Source of the DNA: Streptosporangium lutulentum
Lineage (GTDB): Bacteria; Actinomycetota; Actinomycetes; Streptosporangiales; Streptosporangiaceae
Direction: 5' to 3'
Assembly: GCF_030811455.1 (NCBI RefSeq)
Contig: NZ_JAUSQU010000001.1
Location: 7,192,001 to 7,256,000, forward strand
Length of the DNA: 64,000 bases
Each line of letters opens with the position of its first letter. Position 1 is the stretch's first letter. This document shows positions 1 to 7,658 of this stretch, piece after piece. The translations under genes were made by a program, and so were the position numbers. A model generated the notes under the pieces. The model worked only from the letters and a program-made list of their open reading frames with translations, was not told where the DNA came from and ran no database searches.

Positions 1-562
1 CGCCGAAGCCGAAGCCCTCCAGCACGGCCGGGGCGTCGCCTCCGTAGACGAGCACCACGATGGCCGCGCCGAGCAGGCCCAGACCAACAGTGATCATGCC
101 GGCCACGCCACCGGTGCGGAAGGCGATCCGCATGGCGACCTTCTCGCCGGCACTACGGGCGGCCGCGGCGACCCGGACGTTTCCGCGGACCGCGAGCCAC
201 ATGCCGATGAAGCCGGTCAGTGCGGAGAACAGCGCGCCGACCACGAAGAAAATCGATCGGCCTATCGCCACGCCGGTCGACTCGGCGGGGAGAAGATAGA
301 GCAGGAAAGGAATCAGTACGACGAACAACGCGAGCGTCCGGAACTGCCGCGTAAGATACGCGGAAGCTCCTTCTTGAACGGCTCGCGCGATGTTCTGCAT
401 ACGCTCGGTGCCCTGGTCGGCGGCGAGCACTTCCCGCACCAGGGCGCCTGCGACGCCGAGTGCGAGCAGGGCCACGACGGCGACCACGATCACGATGTTG
501 AAATGGGAACCGCTCAGGGATACCGCTGGCTCTTCGACAGCGGCGAGGTGGAGCACAGACAT
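1..562 (-). CDS. hppA: Membrane-bound pyrophosphatase (ion-pumping), N-terminal part, runs off window
   Basis: Encodes the first 187 residues of a pyrophosphate-energised H+/Na+ pump, a polytopic membrane enzyme that couples cytosolic PPi hydrolysis to cation export. Seen: a first membrane segment at about residues 21-42, then the family stretch DQGTERMQNIARAVQEGASA at 49-68, followed by three more hydrophobic segments. The ATG at 562 has an AAGGAG ribosome site just upstream. The catalytic loops lie beyond the window, so ion specificity cannot be read. The order hppA / anti-sigma / bldG is the one known from Streptomyces (SCO3547-3549). The gene is only 5'-complete. Confidence 0.95.
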   Translation of the reverse strand, partial: MSVLHLAAVEEPAVSLSGSHFNIVIVVAVVALLALGVAGALVREVLAADQGTERMQNIARAVQEGASAYLTRQFRTLALFVVLIPFLLYLLPAESTGVAIGRSIFFVVGALFSALTGFIGMWLAVRGNVRVAAAARSAGEKVAMRIAFRTGGVAGMITVGLGLLGAAIVVLVYGGDAPAVLEGFGFG

Positions 563-768
563 CCGACTCTCCTTGGCAAGACGGGAACCACGTCCTGCCC
601 GGAGTGCGTTGCAATGGGTGTAGGCGGGCGAAGCGACGCACATCCGGGGTGGTTCGCAGTGCCGCTTCCAGTTGCGTCCGCAGACGCCCACCGGATTCGG
701 CCCGTAATGGGCCGCTCCGAAGGACAAACCTTGGCCGGTGCCGGGAGTCTACGCAGCAGTGACGCGGA

Positions 769-799
769 TATAAAGCCTCTCCTGGCGGCCAATTGACAA
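769..799 (-). promoter_or_regulatory. Candidate hppA promoter in the 563-1098 gap
   Basis: On the minus strand TTGTCA (799-794) is followed, 19 bp on, by TTTATA (774-769), about 205 nt upstream of the hppA ATG. The spacing is longer than ideal, so this is a weak call. The rest of the 563-1098 gap holds no convincing gene, only an AT-rich block near 890-935 with a 9-bp inverted repeat (ATCCAAATT at 901-909, AATTTGGAT at 923-931) and the hairpin at 945-980. Confidence 0.3.
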
Positions 800-944
800 C
801 GCGTCCGCCAAGCTCTCATCGACCGACCTGCTTATAAGGGCATTTACGCCGCTACACCAGGGCCTGCAACCCAGTTTCACGACTATTTCGGTCTACATAT
901 ATCCAAATTATGTTTTATCCGAAATTTGGATTACACAGACGAAA

Positions 945-980
945 CAGCCGGGCGCGTCCACAGGTGGACACGCCCGGCTG
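945..980. terminator. Hairpin terminator after the anti-sigma gene
   Basis: Two 16-nt arms (945-960 and 965-980) pair with one mismatch around a 4-nt loop (CAGG). It lies downstream of the anti-sigma gene that ends at 1099 and before the hppA promoter region, so it probably separates the two transcription units. There is no strong T-tract, as is usual in actinobacteria. Confidence 0.6.
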
Positions 981-1098
981 CCGAAGTCGTCCGCCCCGGA
1001 GACAGACCATGGAGTGGCCGTCGACCGGGGACAGCAGTGGTGGCTCGTCAGACCAGCTCGTCAGATCGGCTTGCCAGACCGGAGACAGGCCGCCCGTC

Positions 1099-1545
1099 TC
1101 AAGCCGGAGACAGGCCGTTGGTCGCCGCGGGCCAGCTCATGCGAATACGCATGCCCTTCTGGCTCGGGTAGACCTGAACGTCGTCGGCCAGCCCCGCGAT
1201 GACCGCGATGCCGAATCCGGACATCAGGGTGTCAGGGAGCTGCCCGAGCGGATCGTCGAACCGTAACAGCTCGCGATCCTGCTCCAGCTCGTCGCTTGGA
1301 GCGGAGTCGGTGACTGTCACCTCGAACCGCCCCAAATCATCACGTAGCTCGATACGGATCGGCTCTCCCGGACAGTGGAGACGGTGTGCCTCCACGGCCC
1401 GTGAGCATGCCTCACCGACAGCGAGCCGTACCTCGTCCAGCAGCGACTCCTCGACACCGGTGCGCCTGGCGATCGCCGTGGCGACCAGGCGTGCCGTGCG
1501 CACATGTGCCGGGAGAGCGCTGAACGTCAGCTCGACGGTAGCCAC
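1099..1545 (-). CDS. RsbW/SpoIIAB-type anti-sigma factor kinase (HATPase_c_2)
   Basis: A 148-aa cytosolic protein with the GHKL/HATPase_c_2 fold of anti-sigma kinases. Seen: helix N-box region LAVGEACSRAVEAH (about residues 41-54), the aspartate-containing strand VTVTDSAPS, and a C-terminal G-box-like GFGIAVIAGLAD. It begins with GTG two nucleotides after the bldG stop, so it is co-transcribed and probably translationally coupled. Its Streptomyces counterpart is SCO3548, encoded beside BldG; the expected role is to bind a sigma factor or to phosphorylate its STAS partner. The partner specificity is inference. Confidence 0.9.
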   Translation of the reverse strand: MATVELTFSALPAHVRTARLVATAIARRTGVEESLLDEVRLAVGEACSRAVEAHRLHCPGEPIRIELRDDLGRFEVTVTDSAPSDELEQDRELLRFDDPLGQLPDTLMSGFGIAVIAGLADDVQVYPSQKGMRIRMSWPAATNGLSPA

Positions 1546-1547
1546 GA

Positions 1548-1898
1548 CTACTTGTCTCGACCGTGGGCTTCCTTGGCCTCGTCGACCGAGGCGTAGATCC
1601 CGAAGACCTTGGTGAGGCCGGTGATCCGGAAAATCTTCAAGATGCGCTCCTGGGTGCAGACCAGCTCCAGTGAGCCATCGTGCGCCCGAACTCGCTTGAG
1701 CCCGCCGACCAGGACACCAAGGCCCGTGGAGTCAAGGAAGTCGACCTTCTCCATGTTGACGAGCAGGTGGAAATTCCCCTTGTTGACCAGGTCGATCAGG
1801 AGCTCACGCAATCTGGGCGCAGTGTAGACATCGATCTCACCCTCGACCTCAACGATGGTGAGACGGTCCTCGGAATGGTGGTCCAACTTCAGATCCAC
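1548..1898 (-). CDS. bldG: Anti-sigma factor antagonist BldG (STAS domain)
   Basis: A 116-aa STAS-domain protein, the usual size of BldG. It contains the phosphorylatable serine in the motif [19 protein letters not shown] (about residues 52-70) and the core [18 protein letters not shown] near the N-terminus. A longer frame opens at 1991, but the GTG at 1898 has a GGAGG site 6 nt upstream and yields the family N-terminus VDLKL, so that start is chosen. In Streptomyces BldG controls aerial development and antibiotic synthesis through anti-sigma partners. The downstream kinase gene is its likely cognate regulator. Confidence 0.93.
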   Translation of the reverse strand: MDLKLDHHSEDRLTIVEVEGEIDVYTAPRLRELLIDLVNKGNFHLLVNMEKVDFLDSTGLGVLVGGLKRVRAHDGSLELVCTQERILKIFRITGLTKVFGIYASVDEAKEAHGRDK

Positions 1899-2070
1899 AG
1901 ATCCTCCAGCGCCTTGCCTGCGAAAGTACCGATTCGGGCGTGTCTCCTGGGACCGAGTGACCCCCGGACAACAAGCCCCGACGCGCGGCATTCAACCATG
2001 CGTACGCTCAGTGTCTATACGAAATCACGATTCCCGGCGACTCTGCCCAGAGATGTGAGACTGGAAACCA

Positions 2071-4404
2071 GTGACTCCGCCCTCATCCTCTTCCCTTCGA
2101 GCGGGCACCGCTCTCACCTACCTGCTCGACGTTCCCGCACGTCGTGAGCGTGTAACGCACGTGGAGCACGTTCCCGCACGTCAGGCGGGCGAGACCCGAT
2201 GGCCGGACTGGGTCGACGAGCGACTGGTTACGCGCTGGGCGAACCGCGGTATTTCCGGCCTGTGGCCACATCAGGCAGAGGCGGCCGAACTGGCCCACGA
2301 CGGTCTAAACGTGATCATCGCCACAGGAACCGCGTCGGGCAAATCCCTCTCCTACTTGGTCCCCGCCCTCTCGGCGGTGCTCGACGGCGGCACGATCCTC
2401 TACCTGTCGCCCACCAAGGCGCTGGCCGCCGACCAACTCCGCTCGCTGGGCGAGCTCGACGTGCCCGAACTTCGCGCGGCCACCTTCGACGGGGACACGT
2501 CCTTCGAGGAACGGGCCTGGATCCGCAGGCACGCCAACTACGTCCTGACCAACCCGGACATGCTCCACCGCACCCTGTTGCCCCGCCACACCCAGTGGTC
2601 GGCCTTCTGGCGGCGGCTACGGATGATCGTCGTGGACGAGTGCCACGGCTACCGAGGCGTGTTCGGCTCCCACGTGGCGCAGATCCTGCGCCGCCTGCGC
2701 CGGATCTGCGCCCGGTACGGCTCCCGCCCGACCTTCCTGCTCTCCTCGGCCACGGCCAGCGAGCCCGGGACTTTCGCGATGCGCCTGACAGGCCTTCAGA
2801 TGGCCGAGGTGACCACGGACGCCTCTCCCCGAGGTGCTACCACCTTCGCCCTGTGGGAGCCACCCCTGACCGATCTGCGGGGCGAGGGCGGCGCACCCCT
2901 CCGCCGTCCCGCCACCTCCGAGAGCGCCGACCTCCTCAGCGACCTCGTCTCCGCCGACGTCCGCACCCTGGCCTTCGTCCGCTCCCGCCGCGCCGCCGAG
3001 TCCGTGGCCCTCACCACCCGGGCCAGGCTCCAGGACCTCGTCGTCGACGTGGGCGCGCCGGCGGAACTGCCCGGCAAGGTGGCGGCCTACCGGGCCGGAT
3101 ACCTGGCGGAGGACCGCCGGAAACTGGAGAAGGCCCTGCGGTCGGGAGACCTGCTCGGGCTGGCGACGACCAACGCGCTGGAGCTCGGCGTCGACGTGTC
3201 CGGGCTGGACGCCGTGCTCATCGCGGGCTGGCCGGGAACCCGGGCGTCACTCTGGCAACAGGCCGGGCGGGCGGGACGAGACGGGCAGGACGCCCTGGCG
3301 GTGCTGATCGCCAGGGACGACCCCCTGGACACCTACCTGGTCCACCACCCCGAGGCCCTGTTCGGCCGGCCCGTCGAGGCGATCGTTCTCGATCCCGACA
3401 ATCCCTACGTGCTGGGCCCCCATCTGTGCGCGGCCGCCTCCGAGATTCCCCTCACCCCCGACGACCTGGAGATCTTCGGTCCGGCCACCAAGGAGGTGCT
3501 CTCGGGCCTGGTCGAGGACGGCCTGCTCAGAGAACGCGCCACGGGCTGGTTCTGGACCAGCAGGGAGCGGGCCACCGACCTCGCCGACATCCGGGGAGCC
3601 GGCGGCGCCCCCATCCAGGTCGTCGAGATGTCCACCGGACGGCTGCTCGGCACCGTGGACGAACCCTCCGCCCACATGTCCGTCCACACCGGCGCGGTCT
3701 ATGTGCATCAGGGAGAGACCTTCCTGGTGGCCGAGCTCGACCTGGAGGCGGGAGTCGCCCTGCTCGAAGCCGGGACGCCCGAGTACACGACCTTCGCGAG
3801 GGATGTCACCGACATCTCGGTGATCGAATCCCTTCGTTCACACCCGCTCGGCCCCGGAGAGCTTCACTTCGGCTCGGTGGAGGTCACCAGCCAGGTGGTC
3901 TCCTATCTCAAGCGCCGCGCCCAGAGCGGCGAACTCCTCGGTGACGAGCCTCTCGACCTGCCTCCGCGTACGTTGCGAACCCGCGCGGTCTGGTGGACGC
4001 TTCCCGCCTCAGCGATCACCCCCCTGGCCGAGGACGGCCTGGACCTCGGCGGAGCCGCGCACGCGGCCGAACACGCCTCCATCGGCTTGCTACCGCTGTT
4101 CGCTACCTGCGACCGCTGGGACATCGGCGGTGTCTCCACCGAACTTCACCCGGACACCGGGCTGCTCACCGTTTTCGTCTACGACGGTCACGAAGGCGGC
4201 GCGGGCTTCGCCGAACGCGGTTACTCCCGTGCCCTCGACTGGCTCACCGCCACTCGCGAGGCCATCGCCTCGTGCGAGTGCGAGCGCGGCTGCCCCTCCT
4301 GCATCCAGTCGCCCAAGTGCGGCAACGGCAACGAACCCCTGGACAAGGCCGGGGCCCTCCGCCTCCTCGCCGTCCTGCTCTCCATCGATCCATGTGAGGT
4401 GTGA
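2071..4404 (+). CDS. DEAD/DEAH-box helicase with C-terminal DUF1998 zinc-cysteine domain (MrfA/YprA-like)
   Basis: A 777-aa superfamily 2 helicase. Seen: Walker A ATGTASGKS (about residue 83-91), DECH box VVDECHGYRG (about 188-197), SAT-like motif LLSSATA, helicase-C motifs GVDVSGLDAVLIAGWPG and QQAGRAGRDG, and a C-terminal four-cysteine cluster CECERGCPSCIQSPKC in the DUF1998 domain. The family includes Bacillus MrfA, a 3'-5' helicase that helps repair mitomycin-type crosslinks; that role is inferred here. It starts with GTG and is divergent from bldG, as in Streptomyces. No strong ribosome site is visible, so the start may be a leaderless or weak one. Confidence 0.9.
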   Translation: MTPPSSSSLRAGTALTYLLDVPARRERVTHVEHVPARQAGETRWPDWVDERLVTRWANRGISGLWPHQAEAAELAHDGLNVIIATGTASGKSLSYLVPALSAVLDGGTILYLSPTKALAADQLRSLGELDVPELRAATFDGDTSFEERAWIRRHANYVLTNPDMLHRTLLPRHTQWSAFWRRLRMIVVDECHGYRGVFGSHVAQILRRLRRICARYGSRPTFLLSSATASEPGTFAMRLTGLQMAEVTTDASPRGATTFALWEPPLTDLRGEGGAPLRRPATSESADLLSDLVSADVRTLAFVRSRRAAESVALTTRARLQDLVVDVGAPAELPGKVAAYRAGYLAEDRRKLEKALRSGDLLGLATTNALELGVDVSGLDAVLIAGWPGTRASLWQQAGRAGRDGQDALAVLIARDDPLDTYLVHHPEALFGRPVEAIVLDPDNPYVLGPHLCAAASEIPLTPDDLEIFGPATKEVLSGLVEDGLLRERATGWFWTSRERATDLADIRGAGGAPIQVVEMSTGRLLGTVDEPSAHMSVHTGAVYVHQGETFLVAELDLEAGVALLEAGTPEYTTFARDVTDISVIESLRSHPLGPGELHFGSVEVTSQVVSYLKRRAQSGELLGDEPLDLPPRTLRTRAVWWTLPASAITPLAEDGLDLGGAAHAAEHASIGLLPLFATCDRWDIGGVSTELHPDTGLLTVFVYDGHEGGAGFAERGYSRALDWLTATREAIASCECERGCPSCIQSPKCGNGNEPLDKAGALRLLAVLLSIDPCEV

Positions 4405-4507
4405 TCGAAGGTCGGTGCGCTCGAAGGGCGGCGCGCTCGAAGGGCGGCGCGCTCGCATTTTCGGTCAGCTGAAAATCCGTGATGACAAAGCCCTGTATTA
4501 CCTTCAC

Positions 4508-4642
4508 GGACCGTGGCTGGAATCCCACGCCTACGGACCGTGGCCGGCATCCCACATCCACAGGCTGTGACTGAAACCCCACCTCCACGGACCGTGACTG
4601 GAACCCCACCTCCACGGACCGTGACTGGAATCCCGCATCGCT
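4508..4642. repeat. 27-bp tandem repeat, five copies
   Basis: Five units of exactly 27 bp begin at 4508, 4535, 4562, 4589 and 4616, with consensus GGACCGTGACTGGAACCCCA plus CCTCCAC. The third unit is degenerate (starts AGGCTGTGA). The array sits in the non-coding gap between the helicase stop (4404) and the end of the convergent TadE-like gene (4719). No coding or spacer logic is seen. The preceding 4405-4507 has a short repeat of GGGCGGCGCGCTCGAA. Confidence 0.85.
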
Positions 4643-4718
4643 CCTCACCCGGCCGGGGCCCATGTCGGCCTCGGCCTCGCTCCCGAAAGGACTCATCGTT
4701 TCCAGCCGTGCCTTCTTC

Positions 4719-5138
4719 TCAACCGGCCAGATCGGAGATGTGGACAGGCCCGGCGCGCGCGTCGGCCATGACCGTCACACCGCCCGCCAGGGGTAACAAA
4801 AACCGCACGGCCACCTGGATGGCGGCGATGCCCCCGCCGTCGATGGAACAGCGTGTGATCTTCGCTCCGTTGCCCACGGCAAGCGTGGAAGCCTCCGCGC
4901 AGCCGCGGTTCGGATCGGCGAAGGCCAGCCGCGCGGCGGCGAGCGCGCTCAGATCGGCGGCGCTCTGCGCTCGGTGGCGCGCCACCCTGGCCATACCGGC
5001 GAAGGCGACCGCCGTCGCCACCACAAAGATCAACGTCATGAGCCCGACCATCCAGATCGTGGCCGAACCCCGCTCTCTCTCCGCCCTGTCTCCGGCCGCC
5101 CTGTCTCCGGCCCACATCCGCTCCGGCCTGTTCTCCAT
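4719..5138 (-). CDS. TadE-like pilin-associated protein (Rv3654c family)
   Basis: A 139-aa protein with a charged N-terminus, then RGSATIWMVGLMTLIFVVATAV (about residues 23-44) as the single membrane/pilin-like helix, followed by an extracellular part containing two cysteines (NRGCAEA, ITRCSI). This is the layout of the Rv3654c-type TadE-like proteins encoded beside the helicase in actinobacteria. ATG at 5138 has GGAGGGG just upstream; a longer frame from 5261 only adds repeat-derived residues. It is the last gene of the minor-pilin cluster and is separated from the TadE gene by a tandem-repeat array. Confidence 0.85.
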   Translation of the reverse strand: MENRPERMWAGDRAAGDRAERERGSATIWMVGLMTLIFVVATAVAFAGMARVARHRAQSAADLSALAAARLAFADPNRGCAEASTLAVGNGAKITRCSIDGGGIAAIQVAVRFLLPLAGGVTVMADARAGPVHISDLAG

Positions 5139-5194
5139 TCGCACCCCTCCGCTCTCCGTTACGGCGTCGATCCCTGACCCGGAACAGGCGACAG

Positions 5195-5520
5195 CCCTCA
5201 CTCCCCGGCTCGAAGCCGAAACAGCCATTACTCCCGGTTTCGAGCCGGGGGCAGCCGTCACTCCCGGTCCGGTGTCGAAGACAACTGCCCCCTGACTTCG
5301 GCCAGGGAGCAGCCGTCACTCCTGGTCCGGTGTCGAAGACGAGCGCCCCTGATTTCGAGCCGGGGGTAGCCGTCCCTCCCAGTCCGCCGTCACAGACGAG
5401 CGCCACCCCTGACTTCGAATAGAAAGCAGCCGTCGCTCCCGGTCCGGTGTCGAAGACGAGCGCCACCTCTGACTTCGACCCGGAAACAGCCGTCGCCCCC
5501 CGGCTCGGAGCCTGGAGGGA
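5195..5520. repeat. 57-60-bp degenerate tandem repeats in the junction between two TadE genes
   Basis: Copies of a unit containing GACTTCGA, GCAGCCGTC and GGTCCGGTGTCGAAGACGAG begin near 5294, 5351, 5411 and 5471 (spacing 57-60 bp), with shorter degenerate half-units down to about 5195. They fill the interval between the TadE stop (5521) and the next start (5138). Minus-strand frames stay open through several units and give repetitive peptides, which I regard as non-genic. Confidence 0.8.
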
Positions 5521-5922
5521 TCACTCCCCGTTGGGTTCGGCGGCGGACATCACGCCGGGTTCGGTGGCGGACATCGCGGCCGCGCGAACAGTGACGCTCG
5601 GAAGCGAGGCGCCCCAGCGAGGTCTGACGCTTACGGACACCTCCACCCGGGCGATCTCCGCACTCCTGGTCACCACAACTCGCGCACCTGCCGGAGCGAC
5701 GGCGAGAACGCCGCCCCGGACCCGCTCCAGCGCTTCACCGCGTGAGGCGGCCCGAGCGCCCGCCCGGGCCGCGTCCACACATTCGAGCTGCGCCTCGACC
5801 GCCGCCACGGCCCACAGCCCGGCTGCCAGCACCACCATGAGGGCGGGCAGCACCGCGGCGGTCTCCACGGTCACCGATCCTCTCGATCGGCGAGAGGAAG
5901 CCACGGGCGCCACGAAGATCAA
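5521..5922 (-). CDS. TadE family minor pilin
   Basis: A 133-aa protein with the TadE signature: a short basic leader, then RGSVTVETAAVLPALMVVLA (about residues 12-31) with the conserved Glu in TVE, followed by a hydrophobic helix and a beta-rich extracellular domain. It is a predicted minor pilin of the Tad/Flp system. The TTG at 5922 overlaps the stop of the upstream DUF4244 gene by 4 nt (TTGA), so translation is coupled; GTG codons a few residues later are alternatives. The C-terminus (MSATEPGVMSAAEPNGE) runs straight into the repeat array, which may have extended it. Confidence 0.85.
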   Translation of the reverse strand: MIFVAPVASSRRSRGSVTVETAAVLPALMVVLAAGLWAVAAVEAQLECVDAARAGARAASRGEALERVRGGVLAVAPAGARVVVTRSAEIARVEVSVSVRPRWGASLPSVTVRAAAMSATEPGVMSAAEPNGE

Positions 5923-6155
5923 CCAGCCACGTTCAAGGCCCGGTTGATCAGCCCCGTGATCAGTTGCTGAACCTCGGAGCTCGTCACCACCTTGAACAGG
6001 ATGGCCGCGAAGGCGCAGGCGGCGATCGTGCCGACCGCGTATTCGGCGGTGGACATGCCCCGGTCGCGGTGCGGACCGGTGGTCAGCGACGCCCAGCGGG
6101 CCCGCAACCACCACAGCCGGTCATCCCCGGTGCGGCCGGTGCTCACTCGACCCAT
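5919..6155 (-). CDS. DUF4244 small pilin-like protein
   Basis: A 78-aa Flp-pilin-like protein. The motif RDRGMSTAEYAVGTIAACAF (about residues 30-49) has the G|xxTAEYA prepilin-type cleavage site and hydrophobic helix; the tail is short. ATG at 6155 is preceded by a perfect AGGAGG; the longer frame from 6335 is rejected. It heads the three-gene pilin cluster (DUF4244, TadE, Rv3654c-like) and is likely the major pilin subunit of the Tad apparatus encoded at 7.6-17.8 kb. A DnaA-box-like TTGTCCACA lies at 6270-6278 upstream. Confidence 0.87.
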   Translation of the reverse strand: MGRVSTGRTGDDRLWWLRARWASLTTGPHRDRGMSTAEYAVGTIAACAFAAILFKVVTSSEVQQLITGLINRALNVAG

Positions 6156-6505
6156 CGTTTCCTCCTGGAAAGTCTCAGCCAGGCCCAGCGCCCGGCGTCG
6201 GTCCGGCCAGGGTTTCCCAGGTGCCGACGACCTCGTCGACCCGAACCGCGTTCTGGGGAGAACTTCCGGTTGTCCACAGCCACCGATCGGCCGATCCGAC
6301 CTCACCGCCATGGTGCGATCCGACCTCACCGCCACAGTGGACGATTTCAGACCGCCGGTCGGACGACGAACACCATTCCCCTCCGGCTCCGGATCGCGAG
6401 TCGGACCGTGATCTCAGCTCCTCGGCCGCGTCGATCCGTCGCGGATCCCGGACCGACGACGGACAGGCCGATCAAATCGCGTCATCATGCTTGATCACAT
6501 TCCGT

Positions 6506-6535
6506 TTGACATGACTCATGGGATCCCAGTAACTT
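6506..6535 (+). promoter_or_regulatory. Candidate cspA promoter
   Basis: A perfect TTGACA (6506-6511) is followed by GTAACT at 6529 (17-bp spacer) or TAACTT at 6530 (18 bp). It points toward cspA and would give a leader of about 175 nt, the long-leader arrangement known for cold-shock genes. An imperfect inverted repeat GATCAA...TTGATC flanks it upstream (about 6473-6496). Confidence 0.5.
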
Positions 6536-6583
6536 CAAAGGGTTGCAGTCTTAGTTTCCTCGTACGTTTGCTCTGTCTGAAGC

Positions 6584-6617
6584 GCCCGCGGGAAGTTCCC
6601 TGACAGCGGGCTTTTTT
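6584..6617 (+). terminator. Intrinsic terminator-like hairpin inside the cspA leader
   Basis: GCCCGC (6584-6589) pairs with GCGGGC (6606-6611) and is followed at once by TTTTTT (6612-6617); an inner GGGAA/TTCCC hairpin (6590-6600) nests in the loop. A canonical U-tract terminator is uncommon in this GC-rich DNA. It lies between the candidate promoter and the cspA start, so it could attenuate transcription or, if the true promoter is further down, end an upstream transcript. Confidence 0.65.
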
Positions 6618-6717
6618 GCTTCTCCGGATATTTCGGCGGACGCAATATGCGGTCCGTATGCAGCCCTGTGTTATCGACTTGATGACGCGGTGAGGCTCCC
6701 CTTAATAGGAGAAGCAG

Positions 6718-6921
6718 TTGACTGAAGGCACCGTGAAATGGTTCAACGCCGAAAAGGGCTTCGGATTCATCGCCCCCGACGACGGTAGTGCAGACGTGTT
6801 CGTGCACTTCTCGGCGATTACCACCGGTGGCTACCGCAGCCTGGAGGAGAACCAGCGCGTCGTGTTCGAGACGACGCGTGGCCCCAAGGGCCCGCAGGCC
6901 GAGCAGGTCACCGCGCTGTAA
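6718..6921 (+). CDS. cspA: Cold-shock protein (CspA family)
   Basis: A 67-aa single cold-shock domain. RNP-1 KGFGFI (residues 14-19) and RNP-2 VFVHF (27-31) are intact, so it should bind single-stranded RNA/DNA as an RNA chaperone in the cytosol. Length matches the family. The TTG start at 6718 has AGGAGAA immediately upstream. It lies alone between the divergent pilin cluster and the tadC end. Long leader and terminator-like hairpin suggest post-initiation control. Confidence 0.95.
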   Translation: MTEGTVKWFNAEKGFGFIAPDDGSADVFVHFSAITTGGYRSLEENQRVVFETTRGPKGPQAEQVTAL

Positions 6922-6939
6922 GCAACGCACCGACTTCTG

Positions 6940-6978
6940 ATCCGGGCTTTCACCGTTCCAATCGGTGGGAGCCCGGAT
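6940..6978 (+). terminator. cspA terminator
   Basis: ATCCGGGCT (6940-6948) pairs with AGCCCGGAT (6970-6978), with an inner stem CACCG/CGGTG (6951-6955 / 6963-6967). It begins 18 nt after the cspA stop. Confidence 0.85.
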
Positions 6979-7198
6979 TCATTTCGGTGGGAGCTCGGTT
7001 CCTTTTCCGGACGACCTCAACATGGTTTGAAAAACGGCGAAACCGGTGGGATCGACCTGTACGTGCTGAACATTCTGGAGTTATCAAGACGATGGCTCCA
7101 GAGAATCGGCCGCGCAACCCGCCCACAACCAGACTCACGGCCGGGTCCATCACCTGGCTCACCGACCGGCCCGGAGCAGACGAAGCGCGTCCGGCGAG

Positions 7199-7250
7199 CT
7201 CGCCCGCGATCACACCGACGGACGTCGCCGGGTGGCCGAGATCTGCATGA
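7199..7250 (+). repeat. 52-bp exact inverted copy of a tadA segment
   Basis: Bases 7199-7250 on the plus strand equal, without mismatch, the reverse complement of 9739-9790 inside the 3' part of tadA (codons for LARDHTDGRRRVAEICM). In the copy the tadA frame continues only to a stop at 7300 and has no tadA-like sequence upstream. It lies in the 6979-7658 gap, which otherwise shows no gene that I can support; it may be the scar of an inverted duplication. Confidence 0.85.
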
Positions 7251-7593
7251 CGATGAACAGGAACGATGTTGTGGGGGACATGCCAGACAACGGAAGCTGA
7301 TTACTCACAGCTACTTTGCCCCTGATGACGCCGATCCGAGTGGAGGGCCCGAATCGGGTCATGGCCCGCGTGGAGAGGATCGGCGAGATTCTCACCGGTT
7401 GTTCACCCAACCGGCTCGATGCCCTCTCCGACCGCTTCGCCCATGCGTCCGCCACCTGCAGGAGGCCGCCGACAGGCCGCGACCCATCTGCGGTCCATCG
7501 ACTCTGCGGCCATCGACGGCACTGCCTGGCACCGACCAGCCATGAGAGACCCCTGCCCGCCTCCCCGCCGTCGCTTGAAAAATCTTTGATCGC

Positions 7594-7657
7594 TTATCCA
7601 CAGGGCGACATTTCCCTGTGGATAACGTGGAGTCAACCAGGAAAGCCCTGTGGATAA
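7594..7657. promoter_or_regulatory. Three perfect DnaA-box 9-mers at the tadC 3' end
   Basis: TTATCCACA at 7594-7602 and its inverse TGTGGATAA at 7617-7625 and 7649-7657 are exact matches to the classical DnaA-box consensus. The first two also form a 12-bp stem (7594-7605 / 7614-7625) with an 8-nt loop, followed on the minus strand by a T-rich stretch, so the pair may instead be, or also be, the terminator of the tad operon whose last gene ends at 7659. Confidence 0.6.
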
Positions 7658-7658
7658 C

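Noticed and set aside
2199-3944. Long 581-codon frame inside the helicase gene
   Set aside because: Arg/Pro/Gly-rich shadow frame of a real, motif-bearing gene; the same holds for the long frames antisense to acs, kdpD, kdpB and kdpA.
4508-4642. CRISPR array (27-bp repeats)
   Set aside because: Units abut directly with no unique spacers and there are no cas genes; the same applies to the 63-bp, 57-60-bp and 45-51-bp arrays.
4693-5466. 257-codon minus-strand frame with repeated ALVFDTGPG-like units
   Set aside because: Open only because the repeat unit is near a multiple of three; it overlaps the better-supported TadE-like gene in another frame.
7594-7657. Replication origin
   Set aside because: Three DnaA boxes are present but there is no dnaA, dnaN, AT-rich unwinding region or large box cluster, and a terminator reading is also possible.
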